DNA of 9,249 nucleotides from Chloroflexota bacterium (lineage in GTDB: Bacteria; Chloroflexota; Dehalococcoidia; UBA3495), in assembly GCA_022563275.1 (NCBI GenBank), contig JADFNR010000128.1, positions 1 through 9,249 on the forward strand. Direction: 5' to 3'. Positions 1-6,129 of this stretch are shown in pieces. The notes beneath the pieces were generated by a model, which had not been told where the DNA came from, did no database searches, and worked only from the letters and a program-made list of their open reading frames with translations. The position numbers were made by a program, and so were the translations under genes. Numbering within the stretch: the stretch's first letter is position 1; each line of letters begins with the position of its first letter.

Positions 1-726
1 CATCAGCAGCCGGCCCGGACGTCCGATGTACTGGGGGTGCATGGTCAGGGTGAAGGCCCGGCCGTAGCGGTAGAGCCCCTCGAACTCGGCGGCCCAGGTC
101 CCGTAGACCTCGTCGGGGTTTCGCATGGGTCCTAACCGGTTGGCGACGGGAGCGTAAACAAAATTGGGCGCGTCGTCCAGCAGCCAATGGATGGGCAGCT
201 CCACGATGGTCTTGCCGTTGGCTTCGGATTTGACGATGTAGGGCGCGTCGTCCCCCATCAGGCTGCTGTCGTAGATGAACCCGTGGTCGGTCAGCAGTTC
301 CAGGGAATGCTCGCTCAGTTCCCAACTGGGGGAGCGGTAGCCCAGGGGTTTCTCGCCGGTGATGCCGCTCAGGATGCGGATGCCCGACTCGAGAACGTCG
401 TTCTCCTGCTCCCGGGTGAGGCTGGACGGCGGTTCGTGCATGTAGCCGTGGTGGGCAATCTCATGGCCCCGGCGGGCGATGTCACGGACCAAGTCTTCGT
501 GGGTCTCCGCCACGTAGCCCGGCACGTAGAAACTGGCCGGGATTGAGTGTTTGTCCAGCAGGTCCAATATGCGGGGCGCGGCGACTGATGGACCATACTC
601 GGCCATGGACATGAGGCTGGGGTGGTCTTTATACGACGGGTCGCGGTTCAACCAGGACGACACACCGTCCACGTCGAATCCCAGAAGCACCACGCACTGC
701 GTCTCACCGGGCCATATTCCCGACAT
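1..726 (-). CDS. Polysaccharide deacetylase family protein (CE4, HpPgdA/PuuE-like), partial at C-terminus
   Basis: The reading frame runs from ATG at 726 off the left edge, showing 242 residues without a stop. Seen: FDVDG (residues 17-21) carries the two N-terminal Asp of CE4 enzymes; HEIAHHGYMHE (88-98) has the metal-binding HxxxH (His93, His97); GYRSPSW (129-135) is the Arg-containing motif 3; and TMHPQYIGRPGR (228-239) is the C-terminal His/Arg motif. The extended TMHPxxIGRPxR form points to the HpPgdA/PuuE-like branch of metal-dependent NodB-fold amidohydrolases rather than to secreted chitin deacetylases, and no signal peptide precedes the domain. Family substrates include peptidoglycan sugars, allantoin and cyclic imides, so the substrate here is open. 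The start is supported by GAGAGG six bases upstream and by a promoter about 40 bp upstream. Family length is near 280-300 residues, so only a short tail is missing. Confidence 0.9.
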   Translation of the reverse strand, partial: MSGIWPGETQCVVLLGFDVDGVSSWLNRDPSYKDHPSLMSMAEYGPSVAAPRILDLLDKHSIPASFYVPGYVAETHEDLVRDIARRGHEIAHHGYMHEPPSSLTREQENDVLESGIRILSGITGEKPLGYRSPSWELSEHSLELLTDHGFIYDSSLMGDDAPYIVKSEANGKTIVELPIHWLLDDAPNFVYAPVANRLGPMRNPDEVYGTWAAEFEGLYRYGRAFTLTMHPQYIGRPGRLLM

Positions 727-762
727 GGTTGCACCTCTCCAGCCTGAGTCTGAATGCAGGCT

Positions 763-791
763 ATTCTAGCCCACGGAGGGTCGGCTGTCTA
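763..791 (-). promoter_or_regulatory. Putative sigma70-type promoter of the polysaccharide deacetylase gene
   Basis: On the minus strand, TAGACA (786-791; 5/6 to TTGACA) is followed by a 17-base spacer and TAGAAT (763-768; 5/6 to TATAAT). Transcription would start near 756, leaving a leader of about 30 nt that carries the GAGAGG ribosome site. A 6-bp stem (AGCCTG 741-746 with CAGGCT 757-762) overlaps the start of the transcript. The -35 box lies a few bases from the left end of the palindromic repeat array. Confidence 0.6.
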
Positions 792-797
792 AGAAAA

Positions 798-1134
798 GGT
801 GGTTCGACGGGCTCACCACGAACGGGATGGAGGGCTCACCACGAACGGCAGAGGCGTTTTCTCCGCTCGTCCTGAGCCCCGACCGGAGTCGCGGGTCTCG
901 ATGCATCGGACCTGTCGAAGGATGCGCATAAGTCATGCTTATAGCGGAAAACAGTCTCAACCCAAGCGGTGGTTCGACGGAGCTCACCACGAACGGCAGA
1001 GGCGGTTTCTCCGTTCGTCCTGAGCCCGTCGAAGGATGCGCATACGTCATGTTCCCGGTGGGGAAAGACTTGACTCCGGCGGCGGTTCGACAAGTCTGAT
1101 TCCTTCGAGACTCTCGACCATGGCTGGAGCTAAC
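798..1134. repeat. Tandem array of modular palindromic repeats (two units plus a decayed third)
   Basis: Three copies of one modular unit fill most of this intergenic gap. Each full unit has a left arm (TTCGACGGGCTCACC then ACGAACGG), a short loop (CAGAGGCGGTTTCT), a near-complementary right arm (CCGTTCGTCCTGAG then CCCGTCGAA), a tail GGATGCGCATA(A/C)GTCAT and a spacer of about 30 bp leading into GCGGTGGTTCGAC of the next unit. Unit 1 is about 798-970: its left arm is partly duplicated (803-825 and 833-848) and its right arm carries a 34-nt insertion (within 878-913). Unit 2 is about 971-1078, with arms 973-996 and 1011-1033. Unit 3 (1079-about 1134) is decayed, with GAGACTCTCGAC at 1107-1118 matching the inserted segment of the copy near 8080. 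There is no coding content; short ORFs here are repeat artefacts. Confidence 0.85.
1011..1033. repeat. Right arm of repeat unit 2 (pairs with left arm 973-996)
   Basis: The reverse complement of this arm matches the left arm at 973-996 except for one extra A in the left arm and a central CC-for-GG change. Transcribed RNA would form a stem of about 23 bp with a 2-bp internal mismatch, one bulge and a 14-nt loop (997-1010). Confidence 0.75.
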
Positions 1135-1222
1135 AACAGGCGTTCTTACGCAGTCCAGGATTCGCGGATAGAGGGTTGGCCCCTACGATATAGGGTGGCG
1201 TTGCACAATGACAAAGTCCGGT

Positions 1223-2146
1223 CTAGAGGTTCGGAATGACCTCTTCCGCCAGCGCGTCCAGGTGCTCCATATCGTCGAAGGCGGGGTTGAGCAGCACCAT
1301 CTCCGCCCCCGCTTCGGTGATCTCGGCCAATTTGTCCGTGACCTTCGCCGTGGGACCCCAGACGGAGACCTGGGAAGCCATATCGGCGTTGCCGTACCGC
1401 TTGCCGAACCATTCCCTCAGGCGGCCTTCGGCCCGTTTCTCGTCATTGTCCACCGCCACGTAGACCCGCTTGGAGATGGTGAAGGACGCGGGGTCCCGCC
1501 CCGACTCCTCAAGGAACATCCGCGTCTGGCCGACCGCGGTGACGAAACTCGAGGTATCCGACGAGCCGGCGCCCATCCAACCGTCGGCGTGCCTGACAGC
1601 CCGTCTTAGGGCATTGGTATGTCTGGCCCCCAACCAGATCGGAGGGTGGGGCTTCTGAATCGGCTTGGGCTCCATCTTCAGGCCGTCAAGCTGCCAGAAT
1701 TCCCCTTGGAAATGGGCTTCGGGTTGAGTCCACAGAGCTTTCATCACGTCGATGATCTCGGTGAACCGGCGCACCCGTTTCTCCGGGGAGATGCCGAAGG
1801 GCGGGATGTCGCCGGGGTTGCCGCCCAGGCCCAGTCCAACGATCAGCCGGCCGGCGCTCATGTGGTCCAGGCTGCTCAGACTCTTCGCCAACTGGACCGG
1901 GTTGCGGAGGGGAGCGACGATCACCGATGTGCCCAGCCGCACCCGTTCCGTGATGGCGGCCAGGTATGACAGCAGGCTTACCGGCTCCAGTATGGGAACG
2001 CTGCCGGTGATCTGTTCTTGCGTCCAAAGGCTCTCAAAACCCAGGGCCTCGGCCCGTTTCGACCACCGCTGGATCAACGGCATGTCGATGGGCCCATCGA
2101 AGAACACCTGGGGGATGGAGATGCCCCAACTGACTTTTCCAGCCAT
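1223..2146 (-). CDS. LLM class flavin-dependent oxidoreductase (luciferase-like monooxygenase family)
   Basis: A 307-residue protein of the bacterial luciferase-like TIM-barrel superfamily, which uses FMN or coenzyme F420 for oxidation or oxygenation of small molecules. Seen: the N-terminal strand SWGISIPQ, LGFESLWTQEQ (35-45), PLRNPVQLAKSLSSLDH (79-95), the hallmark MSAGRLIVGLGLGG (96-109), and KPIQKPHPPIWLGA (about 160-173). The layout resembles probable F420-dependent oxidoreductases of the TIGR03619 type, but FMN cannot be excluded and the substrate is unknown. The start at 2146 is supported by GGAGG (2153-2157) six bases upstream; an overlapping ATG at 2149-2151 is out of frame. The gene follows serS by only 45 bp and is probably read with lysS and serS, although a 34-bp palindrome sits between serS and its ribosome site. 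No pathway partner is adjacent. Confidence 0.9.
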   Translation of the reverse strand: MAGKVSWGISIPQVFFDGPIDMPLIQRWSKRAEALGFESLWTQEQITGSVPILEPVSLLSYLAAITERVRLGTSVIVAPLRNPVQLAKSLSSLDHMSAGRLIVGLGLGGNPGDIPPFGISPEKRVRRFTEIIDVMKALWTQPEAHFQGEFWQLDGLKMEPKPIQKPHPPIWLGARHTNALRRAVRHADGWMGAGSSDTSSFVTAVGQTRMFLEESGRDPASFTISKRVYVAVDNDEKRAEGRLREWFGKRYGNADMASQVSVWGPTAKVTDKLAEITEAGAEMVLLNPAFDDMEHLDALAEEVIPNL

Positions 2147-2163
2147 TTCATGCCTCCAAGATG

Positions 2164-2197
2164 AGCTGACGGCCCCGATCGATCGGGGCCGTCAGCT
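2164..2197. repeat. Perfect 34-bp palindrome over the serS stop codon; possible terminator, attenuator or mRNA processing hairpin
   Basis: The half-site AGCTGACGGCCCCGATC is followed directly by its exact reverse complement. It contains the serS TGA (2192-2194) and ends seven bases before the GGAGG of the downstream oxidoreductase. The RNA would form a very stable GC-rich stem with a small GATC-type loop. No U-run follows on either strand, so it is not a textbook intrinsic terminator. Reduced read-through or 3'-end protection of the serS message is plausible. The perfect symmetry is seen; the function is inferred. Confidence 0.7.
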
Positions 2198-3481
2198 AGC
2201 GGCTTTCGCCGCGGGAATCACGTCGAACCCGGTATAGGGACGCAGCACCTCCGGAATCACCACCGAGCCGTCGGGCTGTTGGTAGTTCTCCAGGATGGCG
2301 ATGATGACTCTGGGCAGAGCCAGGCCGGAGCCGTTCAGCGTGTGAGGCAGGAGCGGGCGGCCACCTTCTTCGGCCCGGTACCTGGTGTTGGAGCGGCGGG
2401 CCTGGAAGTCGGTGCAGTTGGAGCAGGAACTGACCTCCAGCCACTCCTGGCAGCCGGCGGCCCAGACCTCGATGTCGTAGGTCTTGGACGACGCAAAACC
2501 CATGTCGCCGGTGCAGAGTTGCAGCACCCGGTAGGTGAATCCCAGCTTCCGGCAGACGTCTTCGGCGTCATCGACCAGTTGCTCAAGTTCCCGGTTTGAG
2601 GTCTCGGGCTCCACGAACTGGTACATCTCTACCTTGTTGAATTGGTGGACCCGCTTGATGCCCCTGGTGTCCCGGCCCGCCGACGCCTTCTCGCGGCGGA
2701 AGCAGGGAGTCTGGGCCACGTATTTCAGGGGCAGGGTGTTGGCGGGGATAATCTCATCCCGGTATAGGCCAGTCAGTGGCACCTCTGCCGTGGGAACCAG
2801 CCAGAGGTCGTCCTCTTCATCGTGGTAGAGGTTGTCGGCGAACTTGGGCAGGTTGCCGGAGCCCTCCATAACCTCCCGTTTCACCACTGCCGGCAGCGAG
2901 ACCTCGGTGTAGCCGTGCTCGTTCGAGTGGAGGTCCAGCATCCAGGCGATCAGCGCCCGTTCCAGCTTGGGGCCGTAGCCCATCATGGTGTAGAACCGGC
3001 TTCCGGCCAGCTTGGTTCCCCGCTCGAAATCGATGATGCCCAGTTCCTCGCCCAGGTCCCAATGGGGTTTCGGCGAGAAATCCAGGACTGGGGGCTCGCC
3101 GTTCTGGCGGACGATGACGCTGCCCGATTCGTCTTCGCCCACCGGTACGTCGGCTTGGGGCAGGTTGGGCAGTTCCAGCATCAGCCCGTTGAGCTTGTCG
3201 CTCAGGTCTTTGGTCGTTTGGTTAAGGGCGTCGGCCTGGTCGCCGATCTGGCGCATCTGGGCCCGCACTTCGCTGGACGCTTCCTGGCCCTGGGAGCGGG
3301 CCTGCCCGATCTCCTTGCTGACACGGTTCCGCTGTGCGTTCAGTTCGTCTCGTCGGGTGATGGCGGCACGGATCTGAGAGTCCAGTTCGAGGACCTCCGT
3401 GATGTGGTCATCTTCGCCCCTGGTCTGCAGGGCGCGGCGCACCTCATCCGGGTGTTCTCGTATGTGTTCGATGGAAAGCAT
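2192..3481 (-). CDS. serS: Seryl-tRNA synthetase
   Basis: A cytoplasmic class II aminoacyl-tRNA synthetase that charges tRNA-Ser (and tRNA-Sec where present) with serine. It has 429 residues, typical for bacteria. Seen: an N-terminal tRNA-binding coiled-coil arm (about 28-105, rich in Glu, Arg and Gln with a hydrophobic repeat), then the catalytic core with TAE (231-233), motif 2 CFRREKASAGRDTRG (260-274), HQFNKVEMY (279-287), the serine/ATP-site stretch SSCSNCTDFQARR (351-363), and motif 3 NGSGLALPRVIIAILENYQ (383-401). All key elements are present. The start at 3481 (MLSIEHIREHPDEVRRAL) matches the usual family N-terminus, although the Shine-Dalgarno is weak. The gene begins 19 bp after the lysS stop, so the two are probably co-transcribed and translationally close. 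Its stop codon lies inside a perfect palindrome. Confidence 0.98.
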   Translation of the reverse strand: MLSIEHIREHPDEVRRALQTRGEDDHITEVLELDSQIRAAITRRDELNAQRNRVSKEIGQARSQGQEASSEVRAQMRQIGDQADALNQTTKDLSDKLNGLMLELPNLPQADVPVGEDESGSVIVRQNGEPPVLDFSPKPHWDLGEELGIIDFERGTKLAGSRFYTMMGYGPKLERALIAWMLDLHSNEHGYTEVSLPAVVKREVMEGSGNLPKFADNLYHDEEDDLWLVPTAEVPLTGLYRDEIIPANTLPLKYVAQTPCFRREKASAGRDTRGIKRVHQFNKVEMYQFVEPETSNRELEQLVDDAEDVCRKLGFTYRVLQLCTGDMGFASSKTYDIEVWAAGCQEWLEVSSCSNCTDFQARRSNTRYRAEEGGRPLLPHTLNGSGLALPRVIIAILENYQQPDGSVVIPEVLRPYTGFDVIPAAKAAS

Positions 3482-3500
3482 GGATCACTTGGAACGGGGA

Positions 3501-5018
3501 TTATTCTTCGGTCGCATCATCACTTGATTCGCCCTTCTGGGCGCGCATCTGGGGGAATAACAATACGTCCCGGATGGACGGTTGCCCGGCCAGCAGCATG
3601 ACCAGCCGGTCGATGCCGATGCCCAGCCCGCCGGTGGGGGGCATGCCGTACTCCATGGCGATGAGGAAGTCTTCGTCCCGGCGGTCAACCTCTTCGTCCT
3701 CGTACAGCGAACGTATCTGCTCTTGGGCCTCGAACCGCTCCCGCTGCACCTGGGGGTCGTTGAGCTCGCTGTAGGAGTTGGCGATCTCCATGCCGGAGGC
3801 AAAGGCCTCAAAACGTTCGACGTATCCGGGAACGTCGGGCTTGGCCTTGGCCAGGGGGGACATCTCCTCCGGGTAGTCCAGGACGAAGGTCGGCTGTATC
3901 AGGTGGGGCTCCACGAAGGTGGACAGCAACTTGTCGATAAGACGGCCACGGCTCTCCAGCACCTTGGTGTCGATGCCCAACTCGCCGGCCTTTTGGCGCA
4001 GGGCCTCGTCATCAAACGATTCCAGGTCGATGCCGCTGCGTTTTTCCAGTTCCTCACGCAGGCTAACCCGCTGCCATGGCGGCGCGAAATCGATGACGTT
4101 GTCTCCCACGGTCACCTTGGTGGAGCCGTTGACCTCGATGGCGATGGTGGAGATCATATCCTCGACCATGACCATCACGTCGTTGTAATCAGCGTAGGCC
4201 TCGTAGCTCTCCAGCAGGGTGAACTCGGGGTTGTGGTCCTGGTCGATGCCCTCGTTCCGGAAGACCCGGCCGATCTCGTAGACCTTGTCGAACCCGCCGA
4301 TGATCAGCCGCTTGAGGTATAGCTCGGTGGCGATGCGCAGGTAGAGTTGCTGGTCCAAGGCGTTGTGGTGGGTGATGAAGGGTTTGGCGTGGGCCCCGGC
4401 GGCCACCGGCACCAGTATGGGGGTGTCCACTTCCAGGAAGCCCCGGTCGTCCAGGAACCGGCGGATGCCGCGGATAACCTTGGTGCGCAGGACAAAGACC
4501 GGCATGATCTGTTCGTGGTTGGCGATCAGGTCCAGGTAGCGTTGCCGGTAACGGGTCTCGACGTCTTTGAGGCCGTGCCATTTCTCTGGCAGGGGGCGCA
4601 TGCCCTTGGCGGTGACGGTCAATTCCATGGCGTCAATGGTCACTTGCCCGGTGCGGGTGCGGATCAGGTTGCCCCGTACGCCCAGATGGTCGCCGATGTC
4701 CAGGTCTTTGATCAGGTCGAAGCCGTCTTCCAGGTTGTTCTGGCGGAGGAGGGCTTGGATGGCGCCGGAGGCGTCTTGGAGGTCGAGAAAGGCGGCCTTG
4801 CCCATGGTCCGCATGGAGGTGATCCTTCCGGCGAGGGAGACATTTTGAAGTTTGTCCGCGGGCGGATCGTCATGCTCCAATTCCTCAAACAACGCGGTGG
4901 CGGTGGCGGTGTCGCAGGTACGGCGGAAACGGGCCGGGTAGGGGTCGATGCCTTTGGCGCGAATGCGTTCGAGCTTGGCGGCCCGGTTGGTCAGAAGTGT
5001 GTCTTCGCGGTCTGCCAT
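3501..5018 (-). CDS. lysS: Lysyl-tRNA synthetase, class II
   Basis: Charges tRNA-Lys in the cytoplasm; 505 residues, normal for class II LysRS. Seen: a short N-terminal helix with GIDPYPARF (23-31), an OB-fold anticodon-binding domain (about 58-145, with SLAGRITSMRTMGKAAFLDLQD at 61-82), then the catalytic domain: motif 1 around RRFLDDRGFLEVDTPIL (186-202), AGAHAKPF (207-214), motif 2 YEIGRVFRNEGIDQDHNPEF (247-266), EIANSYSELNDP (411-422), and motif 3 GGLGIGIDRLVMLLAG (463-478) with SIRDVLLFP (481-489). The C-terminus is a short acidic tail. The start at 5018 has AGGA close upstream. A good promoter lies about 115 bp upstream, making this the first gene of a lysS-serS-oxidoreductase run. Confidence 0.98.
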   Translation of the reverse strand: MADREDTLLTNRAAKLERIRAKGIDPYPARFRRTCDTATATALFEELEHDDPPADKLQNVSLAGRITSMRTMGKAAFLDLQDASGAIQALLRQNNLEDGFDLIKDLDIGDHLGVRGNLIRTRTGQVTIDAMELTVTAKGMRPLPEKWHGLKDVETRYRQRYLDLIANHEQIMPVFVLRTKVIRGIRRFLDDRGFLEVDTPILVPVAAGAHAKPFITHHNALDQQLYLRIATELYLKRLIIGGFDKVYEIGRVFRNEGIDQDHNPEFTLLESYEAYADYNDVMVMVEDMISTIAIEVNGSTKVTVGDNVIDFAPPWQRVSLREELEKRSGIDLESFDDEALRQKAGELGIDTKVLESRGRLIDKLLSTFVEPHLIQPTFVLDYPEEMSPLAKAKPDVPGYVERFEAFASGMEIANSYSELNDPQVQRERFEAQEQIRSLYEDEEVDRRDEDFLIAMEYGMPPTGGLGIGIDRLVMLLAGQPSIRDVLLFPQMRAQKGESSDDATEE

Positions 5019-5133
5019 TTAGTCCTAATAGCCCTGAACAGGCTCGCTCCAAAGGAGGCCGGTTGTTTGGCCGGGATAATCGGGTGAAAAAGCTAGAGAA
5101 AACTGCGAAATGCGTAGCATCTGCTGACTAGCG

Positions 5134-5162
5134 ATTGTAATGCTGGGCTTATGCCTTGTAAA
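5134..5162 (-). promoter_or_regulatory. Putative sigma70-type promoter of the lysS-serS operon
   Basis: Minus strand: TTTACA (5157-5162; 5/6 to consensus), a 17-base spacer, then TACAAT (5134-5139; 5/6). The predicted start is near 5127, giving a leader of about 108 nt before lysS at 5018. The leader holds a small CTCC-TTT-GGAG hairpin and GGCC inverted repeats (5057-5072), but no recognisable T-box or riboswitch. Confidence 0.65.
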
Positions 5163-5229
5163 GGAACCGCCAGCGTTATTAGGCGTGAATCTGACCCCGA
5201 TGACGCCGGCGCAACTCGCGGGCTTCCGC

Positions 5230-6000
5230 CTAGATCGTGACCGGGTAGATCACCTGAATGACCTTGTTGTCGCGGAGGCCGTCGAAGTAGGGATGATCCC
5301 GCTCCGGGTTCTGCAGCCAGCGGCGGACGAAATAGGCGCACAGGTTGGACAGCTGGTTTCCCACCGAGTGTTCCGGATCCACGAAACAGATATCGTCGAT
5401 CAAGCCGGTGGCGTCGATCCCTTCGTCGGAACGCAGGAACTCGGGCATGAACTCGGATTTCATAGATGCCCCGGTCTGGGCTACCACCAGGGCATGATTG
5501 GCGATGGGCAGTCCGCCGTCCATGATCTGGTCCCCGGATAGCGTGGACATGTTGAGTTCGTCCAGGAACATGCTGAGGGCGAAGAAAAACTTGTTTATGA
5601 CCGGCCCGGTTGGAGAATCCCACATCATGACGAAGGGGGAATCCCCGGCCGCTTTGGCGGCGGCGAATTCCTGTTTGTTGATGTATGAGGTGATCACCGG
5701 GGTCTCGCGCCGTACCATGATTCCCAGGCAGTCTTGAATAAGTTCGTTCCTCTTCAAGCGAGGCCAGGAAGCGAAGTAACCCAGGCCCTGGTAGACATCC
5801 ACCGGCCGGATCTCACTTGGCGCGCCCTCCTCGCCCAGGGGAGCGCCGAAATGGCGGCGGCAAAGCGCGTTGAACTCGCCGTTCATTGAGATCGACTGGC
5901 TCTCGTGGACGAACAGTCCGGTGTAGACCTGGTGCGGCTGGGAGGGGTCGGTGGCGGTGGCGCCGGTGATCCCCGATTCCCCGACGTAGGTTAGGAACAT
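5230..6000 (-). CDS. DUF3800 domain-containing protein with variant acidic motifs
   Basis: A 256-residue protein matching the DUF3800 pattern: an N-terminal beta strand ending in an ESG turn (MFLTYVGESG, 1-10), GLFVHESQS (28-36) like the family's strand with VHE, a helical middle, and a C-terminal FVDPEHSVGNQLSNLCAYFVRR (206-227) corresponding to the usual (F)vdSxxsxxIQiADlvAYa. DUF3800 is widespread in bacteria and phages, is proposed to adopt an RNase H-like fold, and has no settled biochemical role. Here the usual first Asp of DESG is Gly7 (codon GGG), and the Asp of the C-terminal QxADL motif is Asn219, so the putative acidic site looks altered. The start is supported by GGAGA seven bases upstream. 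It follows rplY in the same direction, but a hairpin terminator lies between them and no clear promoter of its own was found. Confidence 0.8.
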   Translation of the reverse strand: MFLTYVGESGITGATATDPSQPHQVYTGLFVHESQSISMNGEFNALCRRHFGAPLGEEGAPSEIRPVDVYQGLGYFASWPRLKRNELIQDCLGIMVRRETPVITSYINKQEFAAAKAAGDSPFVMMWDSPTGPVINKFFFALSMFLDELNMSTLSGDQIMDGGLPIANHALVVAQTGASMKSEFMPEFLRSDEGIDATGLIDDICFVDPEHSVGNQLSNLCAYFVRRWLQNPERDHPYFDGLRDNKVIQVIYPVTI

Positions 6001-6010
6001 TTTGCTGTCT

Positions 6011-6061
6011 CCAAAACAACCGCCGGAGGCTGCGCGACCTCTGGGGTTCGCTCCTCCGGCG
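6011..6061 (-). terminator. Probable intrinsic terminator of rplY
   Basis: A 9-bp GC-rich stem (CGCCGGAGG 6021-6029 with CCTCCGGCG 6053-6061) encloses a smaller bulged stem (about 6034-6039 with 6045-6051). On the minus strand it is followed by GTTGTTTTGG, an interrupted U-tract. It sits about 70 bp downstream of the rplY stop. The same stretch leads directly into the ribosome site of the DUF3800 gene, so it could also be a leader structure for that gene. Confidence 0.65.
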
Positions 6062-6129
6062 TTCTTTAGACTTTACCGAATTCCGCCACCAAGATTGGGC
6101 GGGACCGCAGATTGACCTGGCCCCGGAGA

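Noticed and set aside
971..980. GGTTCGAC motifs resembling tRNA T-arms
   Set aside because: They belong to the repeat arms; no acceptor, D or anticodon stems can be assembled around them.
766..1093. Several overlapping short ORFs on both strands in the first intergenic gap
   Set aside because: They translate the palindromic repeats (peptides such as FDGLRTNG and HPSTGSGRTE on both strands) and have no ribosome sites or family features.
798..1134. Insertion sequence or autonomous mobile element
   Set aside because: No transposase gene, terminal inverted repeats of IS type or target duplications are visible; only short non-coding repeats are present.
5019..5127. T-box or other riboswitch in the lysS leader
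   Set aside because: No T-box AGGGTGGNACCGCG-like core or specifier hairpin is seen; only weak short hairpins.
5093..5623. A 176-residue minus-strand ORF before lysS
   Set aside because: It overlaps the DUF3800 gene in another frame, has low-complexity Arg/Pro/Ser composition, and crosses the lysS promoter.
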